DNA from: Cohnella mopanensis
GTDB lineage: Bacteria > Bacillota > Bacilli > Paenibacillales > Paenibacillaceae
DNA: 64,000 bases
Reading direction: 5' to 3'
Assembly (NCBI RefSeq): GCF_022352055.1
Contig: NZ_JAKRWM010000002.1
Location: 1-64,000 of the forward strand
Part shown: positions 44,969-54,120 of the stretch, in pieces
Position numbering within the stretch: position 1 is the stretch's first letter
Layout: every line of letters starts with the position of its first letter
The notes under the pieces: model-generated
Database searches by the model: none
Told to the model about the DNA's origin: nothing
Seen by the model: only the letters and a program-made list of their open reading frames with translations
Position numbers and translations under genes: made by a program

Positions 44969-44986
44969 ATAAGGTTTCGAAATCGG

Positions 44987-45027
44987 AGTGGTGAGCAGAG
45001 GAAACATTTCTGCATCACCACTTTTTT
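44987..45027 (+). terminator. rho-independent terminator
   Basis: AGTGGTGA.GCAGA / TCTGC.TCACCACT with a short A-rich loop and six T, 18 bases after the acetyltransferase gene. It rules out the long upstream extension of the following frame. Confidence 0.9.
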
Positions 45028-45167
45028 GTACCCGCAAGCCAGTCAAATTACCGGATTTATTGAGGTTTCCTATCGGATATTTATATGGTGGAAAGCCATT
45101 CCATTCATTTAGAATGAGATCGAGCAGCAAGATTGTAGGATTGATCTCCCGAAAGGATGACGATAAC

Positions 45168-47546
45168 ATGAGTCGAACAACGTTTCGTAAACTTTGGTAC
45201 ACCGAGCCGGCGACTGACTGGGAGAAGGAAGCTTTACCGATCGGTAACGGTCGGTTAGGAGCTATGATATTCGGCGGCCTTGGCGAAGATCGGATCCTGT
45301 TGAACGAGGATACGCTTTGGTCGGGAGAGCCGGCTGATAAGACGAATCCTGCTGCCGCGATCGCGCTTGACGGGGTACGCAAGCTCGTATTTGCCGGGGA
45401 GTATCGTAAAGCGCAAGATTTACTAGAGCAGGAGATGTTCGGTCCTTGGAATCAATCTTACATCCCGATGGGCGATTTGGTGATGAACTGGAAGGAAAGC
45501 GGACCTGTTGTTTCCTATACGAGAGAGTTGGATTTAAACACGGCAGTGACGAAGGTGAGTTATATATGCGACGGCGCAAGGTTCGTGCGCGAAGCGTTCT
45601 GCTCCGCTCCCGATCAAGCGTTGATCATGAAGTTCGGATGTGACCGTCCCGGTTCTATCTCCCTAAAGATCGGATTAGATAGCCAGCTTAAACATGAGGT
45701 TGATCTTGCTTCCTCCGAAAAGTCCGGTCACCGTCTAACGCTAAAAGGGAGGGCACCGGTTCATGTAGCACCGAATTACGTTCATGAATCGGAACCTATT
45801 ATCTATCGCGACGGCAAAGGGATGACCTTCCAAGCTCTGGTTAAAATCGAAGTCGCTGGAGGAGATGTCGCCATTAAGGATGGACGATTCGTTATCGAGG
45901 CTGCGGATGAGGTGCTGTTAAAGCTTGTAGCCGCAACTAGTTTTAACGGATTCGATCAAGATCCGGCTACGAATGGTCTTGACCCGTCGATTCTATGTGC
46001 CTCGATGCTATCCGGCATATCCGATCAAACCTATGAGAAGCTACTAGCTTCCCATACTACGGATTATCAGAGCTTGTTTCATCGGATGGACTTGAAGCTC
46101 GGCAGGGAGAGCGATAACGCTGCAAAGATCGCTACGAATGAACGATTGCGGAAAGTTAAAGAAGGCGGAGAGGATCTATCGCTAACGGCGTTATATTTTG
46201 ATTATGGCCGGTATTTGCTTATCGCCAGCTCGCGTCCCGGGAGCCAACCCGCTAATCTGCAAGGAATATGGAATCCCCGGTTAAGGGCATCTTGGAGCAG
46301 TAACTGGACGACGAATATCAATGCACAGATGAATTACTGGCTAGCGGAAAGCTGTAATCTGAGCGAGTGCCATGAGCCGCTATTCGATCTTATCGATGGT
46401 TTGCGCGTGACAGGTAAGCGCGCCGCCGAGGTGAATTACAACTGTCGAGGATGGACGGTTAATCATAATGTGGATCTTTGGAGGTCCGCAACGGCCGTAG
46501 GTTTGAACGCCAAGTGGGCTTATTGGCCGATGGGCGCGACGTGGCTGTGCTGGCACTTATGGAATCGGTACGAATACACGTTAGATAAAGCATTCTTGGA
46601 GGAGCGCTTATATCCGGCGTTAAAAGGAGCTGCGGAGTTCTGTCTGGATTGGCTGGTGGAGAGCCCGGAAGGATATTTGGTCACTTGTCCGTCGACTTCT
46701 CCCGAGAACGATTTTCTCACTGCGGATAGCGAAGCGTGCAGCGTGTCTTACGGTTCGACGATGGATATGACGTTGGTTCGCGAAGTTTTCCGCCATTGTA
46801 TCGAGGCGAGCGAGATTTTGCGGACCGATGCTGAATTCCGCGAGGAGCTGGCTGCTACCCTGGATAAGCTGCCTCCTTATCGGACAGGCCAATATGGCCA
46901 ATTGATGGAATGGTGCGAGGACTTCAAGGAAGAAGATCCAGGTCATCGCCACCAATCTCATTTGTACGGATTGCACCCGGGAGATCAATTCGTGGCCGGA
47001 CGCGACGAGGCATGGGTAGAAGCTTGCCGGACGTCATTGGAGCGCCGCTTATCTTCGGGAGGAGGACATACGGGATGGAGCTGCGCGTGGATCATTAATC
47101 TGCAAGCCCGTCTTGAGAATGGGGATGCCGCCCATGATTATGTCATGACCTTACTGCGTTGCTCTACCTACGACAATCTATGGGACGCGCATCCGCCGTT
47201 TCAGATCGACGGTAACTTCGGCGGGGCTGCCGGGATCGCGGAAATGCTGCTTCAGAGCCATGCGGGCGAAATCCGCCTATTGCCGGCATTGCCGTCGGCA
47301 TGGCCGGAAGGCAGCGTAAAAGGATTGAAAGCTCGCGGAGACTGGAGTATTGATATCAGATGGATAGATGGTAAGCTAGAGGAAGCAAATTTGAGTACGT
47401 TTCTTGCGCAGGAATGCCGGTTACGTTTACCTTATCCGGTAAGGGTAACCTGCCAAGGCCAGGCGATCCGTACCGTTCGCTCTGACGATGGCGCCTTATC
47501 TTGGGCCGCGGAAGCGGGACAAGCGTACTCCGTGCGAATAGAGTAA
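45168..47546 (+). CDS. alpha-L-fucosidase / GH95 family glycoside hydrolase
   Basis: A 792-residue cytoplasmic GH95 enzyme. N-terminal beta domain (~1-240; WYTEPATDWEKEALPIGNGRLGAMIFGG), an (alpha/alpha)6 barrel (~290-690) and a C-terminal beta domain. Catalytic parts are visible: TTNINAQMNYW with the paired Asn, TCPSTSPENDF with the acid Glu, and QIDGNFGGAAGI with the Asp. GH95 covers alpha-1,2-L-fucosidases and alpha-L-galactosidases; which activity applies cannot be decided here. Start ATG with AAAGGATGA about 8 bases upstream. A TetM-like gene follows after 39 bases, possibly on the same transcript. Confidence 0.93.
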   Translation: MSRTTFRKLWYTEPATDWEKEALPIGNGRLGAMIFGGLGEDRILLNEDTLWSGEPADKTNPAAAIALDGVRKLVFAGEYRKAQDLLEQEMFGPWNQSYIPMGDLVMNWKESGPVVSYTRELDLNTAVTKVSYICDGARFVREAFCSAPDQALIMKFGCDRPGSISLKIGLDSQLKHEVDLASSEKSGHRLTLKGRAPVHVAPNYVHESEPIIYRDGKGMTFQALVKIEVAGGDVAIKDGRFVIEAADEVLLKLVAATSFNGFDQDPATNGLDPSILCASMLSGISDQTYEKLLASHTTDYQSLFHRMDLKLGRESDNAAKIATNERLRKVKEGGEDLSLTALYFDYGRYLLIASSRPGSQPANLQGIWNPRLRASWSSNWTTNINAQMNYWLAESCNLSECHEPLFDLIDGLRVTGKRAAEVNYNCRGWTVNHNVDLWRSATAVGLNAKWAYWPMGATWLCWHLWNRYEYTLDKAFLEERLYPALKGAAEFCLDWLVESPEGYLVTCPSTSPENDFLTADSEACSVSYGSTMDMTLVREVFRHCIEASEILRTDAEFREELAATLDKLPPYRTGQYGQLMEWCEDFKEEDPGHRHQSHLYGLHPGDQFVAGRDEAWVEACRTSLERRLSSGGGHTGWSCAWIINLQARLENGDAAHDYVMTLLRCSTYDNLWDAHPPFQIDGNFGGAAGIAEMLLQSHAGEIRLLPALPSAWPEGSVKGLKARGDWSIDIRWIDGKLEEANLSTFLAQECRLRLPYPVRVTCQGQAIRTVRSDDGALSWAAEAGQAYSVRIE

Positions 47547-47585
47547 TTAAACAACTAAGTTGGACGACCACAGAGGTGATCAAGA

Positions 47586-49595
47586 GTGACGGAGCAGGGG
47601 ATCAAACTTAGAAACGTCGGCATATTCGCCCATGTCGATGCAGGCAAAACGACGACAACGGAACAGATCTTATTCCGCAGCGGACGGATTCGCACGCTTG
47701 GCAGCGTGGACGACGGAACGGCGCAGACGGATTGGCTGGAAGTCGAACGGACTCGCGGCATTTCCGTGCGGTCTGCGGTGACGAGGTTTCAGTGGAAGGA
47801 TGTCCAGGTGAATCTGGTCGATACGCCAGGACACGTCGATTTTCTATCCGAGGTGGAGCGATCGCTAAGGGTGATGGATGGTGCCGTCCTCATCGTCTCG
47901 GCGGTGGAAGGCGTGCAGGCGCAAACGGAAGTTATCTGGCAGGCGTTAAGAGATTTAGGCATACCTACGCTTATCTATATTAACAAAATGGACCGGATCG
48001 GAGCGGAGCCAGATAGAGTGCTAGGTGAGATTCATCGTCTCTTGTCATCTGGGGCCGTTCCAATACAAGCTTACGACGGATTGGAAGGGGGGTTCTCGGG
48101 TTCTGTCGAGTTGCTGACAGTGGAAGAGCCGGATAAAGTTGCTCTATCGCCATCGACGGTACGAACAGTCGAGGGGCGAGGGAGTTTGATAGAAAAAATC
48201 GCGGAAACGGATGACGCCCTTCTCGAACGTTATTTCGAGCAAGGGGAGCTCTCGGATGCGGAGCTGCTTCCGGTATTCCGGGAAAGCATTCGGGAAGCTA
48301 AGCTGTTTCCGGTATTATATGGAGCTTCCAACCGCGGCATCGGCGTCGAACAATTAATGGATGCCGTCATTGATCTGCTGCCATCGCCTGAGGGAGACGA
48401 AAGCGCGCCATTGTCCGGCGTCGTATTTAAGCTGGACAAAGACCCCGTGATGGGGAGACTGGCTTATGTCCGCCTATATGGCGGTGCACTTCGCAACCGG
48501 GATACGGTTCGTAATCATGCGCTCGATATAGAGGAGAAAGTCACGCAGATCCGCAAGATGGAAGGGCAACGGAGCGAGGACATCGGCATTCTGAAGGCCG
48601 GGGATATCGCCGTCGTTTGCGGGTGGAGCCGGGTGAGGATCGGAGATGTTATCGGCGATCAAGAAGGCGTTCCGGGGGAGAGACGAATCGCGGAGCCGCT
48701 GCTCACCGTTCAGGCTCACTGGCGCAATGATGCTGAATATCCGGCCGTCGTGGCGGCGTTCCAGGAGCTCGCGGACGAAGATCCGCACTTGGACGTTCAG
48801 TGGCTGCAAGAAGATAGAGAACTGCATGTGAGGGTCATGGGCCCAATTCAGGTGGAAGTGCTGGGTCATATGTTGATGAGCCGTTACGGCCTGGATGTCA
48901 CTTTCGGTGCGCCGTCGGTCATCTACAAGGAAACGCCCGTGAGGAAGGCCGAAGGTTTCGTTGCTTATACGATGCCTAAGCCTTGCTGGGCCATTCTTCG
49001 TTTCGTCATCGAGCCGGATGTTAGAGGAAGCGGTTTGACTTATCGTTCGAACGTAAGAACGGAAAATCTGCTGGAACGCTACCAGAACGAGGTCGCCAGA
49101 AGAGTGCCGGAAGCGCTCGAGCAAGGTCTGCGCGGTTGGCCGGTCACCGATCTGAAGGTCACTTTAGTGGAAGGCGAACATCATGTATGGCACACTCATC
49201 CGTTGAATTTCGTCGTCGCGACGCCGATGGGAATCATGGACGGACTCGTGAATACGGAGACGAGGCTGCTAGAGCCGATGCTTCGATTCCGGTTATCTAC
49301 TCCGGAAGAATACGGCGGGAAAATCATGAGCGAGCTCGTCGTCATGCGCGGCGAGTTCGATACGCCGAAGGTGCGCCAAGGCCGCATGGAGATCGAAGGC
49401 CGGCTGCCCGTCGCGACTTCGCTAGAATTCCCTGCGCGTCTGGGATCGATGACGAAAGGGAGAGGCACGCTGACGACCTTCTTCGACGGTTATCAGGACT
49501 GTCCTCCGGACGTTAACGCGGAACGGACGAGGCGGGGCGTTAACCCGCTGGACACGTCCAAGTACATTCTGGCGACGCGCAATGCGCTGACCTAA
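47586..49595 (+). CDS. TetM-like ribosomal protection GTPase
   Basis: A 669-residue translational GTPase of the TetM/TetO branch of EF-G-like proteins. G motifs: AHVDAGKTT (15-23), DTPGHVDF (~78-85), NKMDR (~132-136). Domain IV and V resemble TetM (LEQGLRGWPVTDLKV, LLEPMLRFRLSTPEEYGG). In TetM the domain IV loop YSPVSTP reaches the tetracycline site; here the same place reads HVWHTHP, so resistance activity is uncertain. Start is GTG with AGAGGTGAT upstream. Gene composition does not differ visibly from its neighbours, so it looks like a resident chromosomal gene rather than a mobile resistance gene. Confidence 0.82.
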   Translation: MTEQGIKLRNVGIFAHVDAGKTTTTEQILFRSGRIRTLGSVDDGTAQTDWLEVERTRGISVRSAVTRFQWKDVQVNLVDTPGHVDFLSEVERSLRVMDGAVLIVSAVEGVQAQTEVIWQALRDLGIPTLIYINKMDRIGAEPDRVLGEIHRLLSSGAVPIQAYDGLEGGFSGSVELLTVEEPDKVALSPSTVRTVEGRGSLIEKIAETDDALLERYFEQGELSDAELLPVFRESIREAKLFPVLYGASNRGIGVEQLMDAVIDLLPSPEGDESAPLSGVVFKLDKDPVMGRLAYVRLYGGALRNRDTVRNHALDIEEKVTQIRKMEGQRSEDIGILKAGDIAVVCGWSRVRIGDVIGDQEGVPGERRIAEPLLTVQAHWRNDAEYPAVVAAFQELADEDPHLDVQWLQEDRELHVRVMGPIQVEVLGHMLMSRYGLDVTFGAPSVIYKETPVRKAEGFVAYTMPKPCWAILRFVIEPDVRGSGLTYRSNVRTENLLERYQNEVARRVPEALEQGLRGWPVTDLKVTLVEGEHHVWHTHPLNFVVATPMGIMDGLVNTETRLLEPMLRFRLSTPEEYGGKIMSELVVMRGEFDTPKVRQGRMEIEGRLPVATSLEFPARLGSMTKGRGTLTTFFDGYQDCPPDVNAERTRRGVNPLDTSKYILATRNALT

Positions 49596-49654
49596 TAGGG
49601 TTTACTTCCATCGGGATGTTATAGTAGACTCGGATTACCTAATTTAGGGTTTAC
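49591..49654 (+). promoter_or_regulatory. direct repeats upstream of the second two-component operon
   Basis: CCTAATAGGGTTTAC (49591-49605) and CCTAATTTAGGGTTTAC (49638-49654) share a TAGGGTTTAC core, 49 bases apart, i.e. close to an integral number of helical turns. They flank a TATAGT-like -10 element at 49620 and precede the response regulator gene, so they may be regulator sites. Confidence 0.4.
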
Positions 49655-49689
49655 GGCAGATCAGCATGCATCAGGAGGAAGTGAACCTT

Positions 49690-51306
49690 ATGTACAGTCT
49701 CCTTATCGTGGACGATGAAATTTATGCGGTTAATGGCATCAAGGCCGGATTGGATTGGTCCGTCATGGGCTTCTCCGCCGTTCATGAGGCATATGATAGG
49801 GCGATGGCCCAAGCTATCATTAGCACCACGCCGATAGACGTTATGATATGCGATATTGAGATGCCCGGCAGCAGCGGGTTGGATTTATTGGAATGGGTCA
49901 ACGAGCAGGGGTATCCGATCGAGACGATCTATCTGACGTGCCATTCTAATTTTTCTTACGCGCAGAAGGCGCTGCAACTGGGCAGTCTTAATTATCTAAT
50001 CAAACCCGTCGAATTCAACGAATTAGAGAGCATCGTTATGAAAGCGCTTAACAATATCGCTCGCGAGCAAGAAGCAACCTATGCCCAGAAGGAATATCAC
50101 AAATATCTGCAACTATGGGAAACGCAGAAGCCGCTCATGATCGAGCGATTCTGGCAGGAGCTGCTGGATTATCGCAACACCCCTACCGAGAGCTGGATGA
50201 TCGGAGAGCTGGAAAGCTTCGATACTAAACTGTCTACGGATACTCGCGTCTTTCCGATTCTGATCAGCGTTGAACAGTGGCACAAAGAAATAAGTACCCG
50301 AGACGAAGAAATCATGGAATACGCGCTTCGGAGTGCCGCGAAGGAGATCATTATGGCAGACGATCCGGGGATCGTCTTTCAGGATCGCGACGGCATGATC
50401 GTGATTTTGTTTTACAGCAGCGGAGACCGGATGATTCAAGAAAGAATTAAGAGCTGCGATGCGTTCGTCGATTCTTGTTCAAACTATTTTTTCAGCACGG
50501 TATGTTGTTATTTGGGGAAGGAGACCGAAGTCAGACAATTGCAGACGATGTACCGGGCTTTGCGGTATTCAGAGCAAAACAACGTTCGACGTACCCATAA
50601 GGTCATATGTTATCTCGAGGATCCTGCCGATCCGTCAGGTGACTTCGACGCGCTTCCCGACTTTTTCCAATGGTCCGAACTTTTGGAATTGGGAGGCATC
50701 GAGCAAGTGCGCGATCACGTTCGCGAATGCTTCGTGAGGTTGGAGCAGGAGTCAAATTTGCGAATGAACGCTTTGCATTCCTTTTACCATGGGATGTTAC
50801 AAATGGTGCATTATCTTTTGCATAAGAAAAAAATGGTTTCCCCCGAGCTTCAGGGCGGAAAGCTGTTGGAGAAGGATTCCGTAACCCGCTCGCTGAGAGA
50901 ATTGCAGGCTTGGGCGGAACAAGTCTTGGAACAATTCGCGAAAGCCCTCCAATCCGGACAAGTAGACGATTCTTTGATCGATAAAGCGAAGAGATACATT
51001 AACGAGCATCTTACGGAAGAAGTGAGCAGGGAACAGATTGCCGATCATGTATTCCTAAATCCCGGTTATTTGTCGAGGTTGTTCAAGAAGGAGACGGGAG
51101 AGTCGCTATCGGATTATATTTTGCGGGAAAGAATGAAAATGGCTAAGAACGCTTTGACCTTCTCGGATGAACCGATCAGTAAAGTGGCAAGATCGCTCGG
51201 GTATAATAGCCTTTCTTATTTCGGCAAAATGTTTAAGAGATTCTATCAGATGAGCCCTCAAGATTATCGGAAGAACCCCTGCGAAGCGGAGGGGAACGCG
51301 CCATGA
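49690..51306 (+). CDS. YesN-like response regulator with AraC output domain
   Basis: A 538-residue regulator. Receiver (~1-125) with D8/D9 and phospho-acceptor D55 in MICDIEMPG and Lys in YLIKPV; a long central region (~130-425); AraC-type double helix-turn-helix at the C-terminus (~435-530; EQIADHVFLNPGYLSRLFKKE, ISKVARSLGYNSLSYFGKMF). Start at ATG 49690 with AGGAGG about 10 bases upstream. The kinase gene overlaps its stop by four bases. Here the regulator precedes the kinase, the reverse of the pair at 27-30 kb. Confidence 0.92.
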   Translation: MYSLLIVDDEIYAVNGIKAGLDWSVMGFSAVHEAYDRAMAQAIISTTPIDVMICDIEMPGSSGLDLLEWVNEQGYPIETIYLTCHSNFSYAQKALQLGSLNYLIKPVEFNELESIVMKALNNIAREQEATYAQKEYHKYLQLWETQKPLMIERFWQELLDYRNTPTESWMIGELESFDTKLSTDTRVFPILISVEQWHKEISTRDEEIMEYALRSAAKEIIMADDPGIVFQDRDGMIVILFYSSGDRMIQERIKSCDAFVDSCSNYFFSTVCCYLGKETEVRQLQTMYRALRYSEQNNVRRTHKVICYLEDPADPSGDFDALPDFFQWSELLELGGIEQVRDHVRECFVRLEQESNLRMNALHSFYHGMLQMVHYLLHKKKMVSPELQGGKLLEKDSVTRSLRELQAWAEQVLEQFAKALQSGQVDDSLIDKAKRYINEHLTEEVSREQIADHVFLNPGYLSRLFKKETGESLSDYILRERMKMAKNALTFSDEPISKVARSLGYNSLSYFGKMFKRFYQMSPQDYRKNPCEAEGNAP

Positions 51307-53036
51307 TGCCGCAACGTTCGCTTAGCTTCAAGTTGACCGTAGCTTTCGTCGCGGTAGCCGTTCCGCTTATTCTATTTCTCGTGTACATCAACGGATATGC
51401 TATGAACGTCGTCCGAGCCCAAGTCGCGGAATCCCAGCAAAGCCTGTTGAAAATGCACTCGAACGAAATGGACGCTAATCTTGTCCAAGTGGACAATTAT
51501 TTACTGAGCTCGGCATTTCAACACGCGGGTATCACCTCTCTGACGTTGAACGCGCCGGATAGCGACGAGTACATGATGACGAAGATCCAGGTTCTGAACC
51601 AGCTTAATTCGGATTTGGTTAACTATAGCCGAGTTGGCATGCTGTTCGTCTATGCTTCGCGGAACGAGGAATTATTGACGTCAGAGCATAACCGTAATGT
51701 TTCCAAAGCCATCAAAGACGAGTTGGCTGCGGTGATGAAGAATCTTTCGCCGGAGTCCACGTTTGTCAAGGAATGGGGAGCCATTCGACTAAATGGCCAG
51801 TTATGGCTTATGCGCGTGGAAAAAAATGATTTTAACGTCTTTACAGGCGCTCTTATCAGAATAGAAACTTTAATGAGCCCGATTCGGAACGTCATGAAGG
51901 ATGGGGCAGGGGAAGCGCTACTCCTGTCAGATACGGGAGAACTGTTGACGACGGGTATTAGCTTCCCTCATTCGGTCGCCGAGCGCATCCGCATCTTGAG
52001 CCAATCGGACAAGTCTTTCGAGACGATGACGCTGGAGCAAGAGAAAATGCTTGTCGTCACGAATGCTTCGCAGCAGTCCGACGCCAATCTCGTCGTCATG
52101 ATCCCCGAGAAACAGTTGCTTCAACGACTCATGACCTATCAGCGAATTATTAACATGACGCCCTTCGCCGCCGTGCTGCTGCTCCTGATTCTCCTGATAT
52201 TCCTGAGAGGAGTCGTGTTGAAGCCGATTTATCAGCTGATTCGCGGAATGAAGCGGATCAAGGAAGGGGATTTGAATTATCGGCTGGATCGCTTTTCGTC
52301 CAGGGAGTTCGATCTCATTACGAGCAACTTCAACGCGATGGCATCCGAGATCAATGATTTGAAAATCAATGTGTACGAGGAACAGCTACGACTGAACAAA
52401 GCGGAGATCAAGCAATTGCAGTTGCAAATCCATCCACATTTCCTGCTGAATTCGCTGAATGTCGTCTTTCACTTGGTCGAATCCCGAGAGATCAAGCTCG
52501 CTCAGCGAATGATTCGGTACATTATGAACTACTTCCGGTTCGTGACCCGAACGGCGGTTCCGCTAGTCCGGATGGAGGAAGAGATCGAGCATATCGTCAC
52601 TTACTTGGAAATCCAGAAGATGAGATTCCCGAATTTCCTCGACTTCAAGGTAACCGTGGACGAATCGCTTAAATCCGCTTTGTTGCCCCCGGTTCTGTTT
52701 CAACCGTTCGTCGAGAACGCGATCATTCACGGATTCTTGATCCGCAACCAGAAGTTCCTTGTCCGTATCGACGTGGAGAACGATTCGGAACATCCCGGCA
52801 ACGGCATCGCGATCCGAATCTCGGATAACGGCACGGGTTTTACGGAAGAGCAGCTCGGAACGTTCGACAGCGGCCAATTCAAGCAAGATCACGAGCACCT
52901 GGGTATCGGCAACGTGTATGAGCGCTTACGGATGAATTATGGAGAGCGCGCGAAGCTTCTCTTCGGCAACGTGCCTGAAGGAGGGGCGGAAGTCGTGTTG
53001 CTCTTGCCGTTTCAAACCGAATCGCATTTGCGCTAG
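51303..53036 (+). CDS. YesM-like sensor histidine kinase
   Basis: A 577-residue membrane kinase: helix at ~10-30, extracellular sensing domain (~32-285), helix at ~286-304, HAMP (~305-356), HisK domain with H379 in LQIHPHFLLNSLNVV and a GHKL ATPase (~465-570; LFQPFVENAIIHGF, ISDNGTGF). Start ATG overlaps the regulator stop with GGAGGGGAA upstream. A terminator follows at once, so the downstream transporter has its own promoter and is a likely target. Confidence 0.92.
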   Translation: MMPQRSLSFKLTVAFVAVAVPLILFLVYINGYAMNVVRAQVAESQQSLLKMHSNEMDANLVQVDNYLLSSAFQHAGITSLTLNAPDSDEYMMTKIQVLNQLNSDLVNYSRVGMLFVYASRNEELLTSEHNRNVSKAIKDELAAVMKNLSPESTFVKEWGAIRLNGQLWLMRVEKNDFNVFTGALIRIETLMSPIRNVMKDGAGEALLLSDTGELLTTGISFPHSVAERIRILSQSDKSFETMTLEQEKMLVVTNASQQSDANLVVMIPEKQLLQRLMTYQRIINMTPFAAVLLLLILLIFLRGVVLKPIYQLIRGMKRIKEGDLNYRLDRFSSREFDLITSNFNAMASEINDLKINVYEEQLRLNKAEIKQLQLQIHPHFLLNSLNVVFHLVESREIKLAQRMIRYIMNYFRFVTRTAVPLVRMEEEIEHIVTYLEIQKMRFPNFLDFKVTVDESLKSALLPPVLFQPFVENAIIHGFLIRNQKFLVRIDVENDSEHPGNGIAIRISDNGTGFTEEQLGTFDSGQFKQDHEHLGIGNVYERLRMNYGERAKLLFGNVPEGGAEVVLLLPFQTESHLR

Positions 53037-53039
53037 AAT

Positions 53040-53063
53040 GCCCCCGGGAATGGGGGCTTTTTG
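53040..53063 (+). terminator. rho-independent terminator
   Basis: GCCCCC / GGGGGC round a GGGAAT loop and a TTTTTG tract, immediately after the kinase gene. Confidence 0.88.
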
Positions 53064-53188
53064 CTTTCTTTGGGACGGATAAGCGGATTAATACTAACGT
53101 GTAACAAAAGTGCTAGCGGTGGTGACATTTGTATTACCCGTTCTGCTTTATGATGGGTTCACAGAGAAAACGGGAGTGTGAGCCTTGA

Positions 53189-54097
53189 ATGCCCAGAACG
53201 TTCGTCAAATACAGGTCCTTATGGATCATGGTATTGCCGGGATTGATCTATTTGCTAATCAACAACTACTTGCCGATGTTCGGAACGATTATCGCATTCA
53301 AAGATTTCAACTACACGGATGGGGTGTGGGGGAGCGGCTGGGCGGGATTCAAGAACTTCGAATTTCTGTTCTCGACGCAGGACGCTTACGTGATTACGAG
53401 AAACACGCTGCTATATAACGCGGTGTTCATCGTATTTAACCTGGTACTCGCCTTGACGGTGGCCTTGTTGCTGAATGAAATCAAGAGAAGATATATGCAG
53501 AACGTCTATCAAAGCGTGTTGTTGCTGCCTTATTTGATTTCTTTCAGTATCGTAGGTTACCTGGTATACAGTTTCCTGAGCATGGATTACGGCTTCATCA
53601 ATTCGGCCGTGCTTCAGAAGCTGGGACTACCTCCTGTCTCCTGGTATATGGAGGCCAAGTATTGGCCCTTCATCCTCGTGCTCGTCAATGCTTGGAAATA
53701 TATCGGCTACTCTAGCGTTATCTATTTAGCGGCAATGGCCGGAATCAACCAAGAGTACTACGAAGCGGCCCGGATCGACGGAGCCAATCGCTGGAAACAG
53801 ATGACTAGAATTACGCTGCCGTTGATTCGGCCGGTCATTATTGTCATGACGCTTCTCTTGATCGGTAGAATTTTCTATGCGGATTTCGGCCTGTTCTACC
53901 AGGTCACGATGAACACGGGCATTCTGCTGCCGACGACGAACGTCATCGACACGTACGTATATCGGGCATTGATTCAAACGGGGGATATCGGGATGTCGTC
54001 CGCCGCGGGACTGTTCCAATCGGTCGTAGGGTTCCTTCTCGTTTTCTCCGTCAATTTGCTCATACGGAAATTCGATAGAGAGAATGCGTTATTCTAG
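53189..54097 (+). CDS. polysaccharide ABC transporter permease (LplB-like)
   Basis: A 302-residue permease with six membrane segments and an N-terminus typical of the LplB subgroup (WIMVLPGLIYLLINNYLPM, GTIIAFKDFNY). EAA loop EYYEAARIDGANRWKQMTRI. This subgroup takes up uronate-containing or complex oligosaccharides in Paenibacillus-type genomes, but the substrate is not determinable here. ATG start with CGGGAG upstream at a longish distance. No ATPase gene is nearby; a shared MsmX-type ATPase is expected. Confidence 0.92.
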   Translation: MPRTFVKYRSLWIMVLPGLIYLLINNYLPMFGTIIAFKDFNYTDGVWGSGWAGFKNFEFLFSTQDAYVITRNTLLYNAVFIVFNLVLALTVALLLNEIKRRYMQNVYQSVLLLPYLISFSIVGYLVYSFLSMDYGFINSAVLQKLGLPPVSWYMEAKYWPFILVLVNAWKYIGYSSVIYLAAMAGINQEYYEAARIDGANRWKQMTRITLPLIRPVIIVMTLLLIGRIFYADFGLFYQVTMNTGILLPTTNVIDTYVYRALIQTGDIGMSSAAGLFQSVVGFLLVFSVNLLIRKFDRENALF

Positions 54098-54120
54098 ATC
54101 ATCTACGAGGAGGGAACCCC

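Noticed and set aside
47586..49595. Mobile tetracycline resistance gene
   Set aside because: No transposase, integrase, leader peptide or flanking repeats, and composition matches neighbours; kept as a TetM-like resident gene instead.
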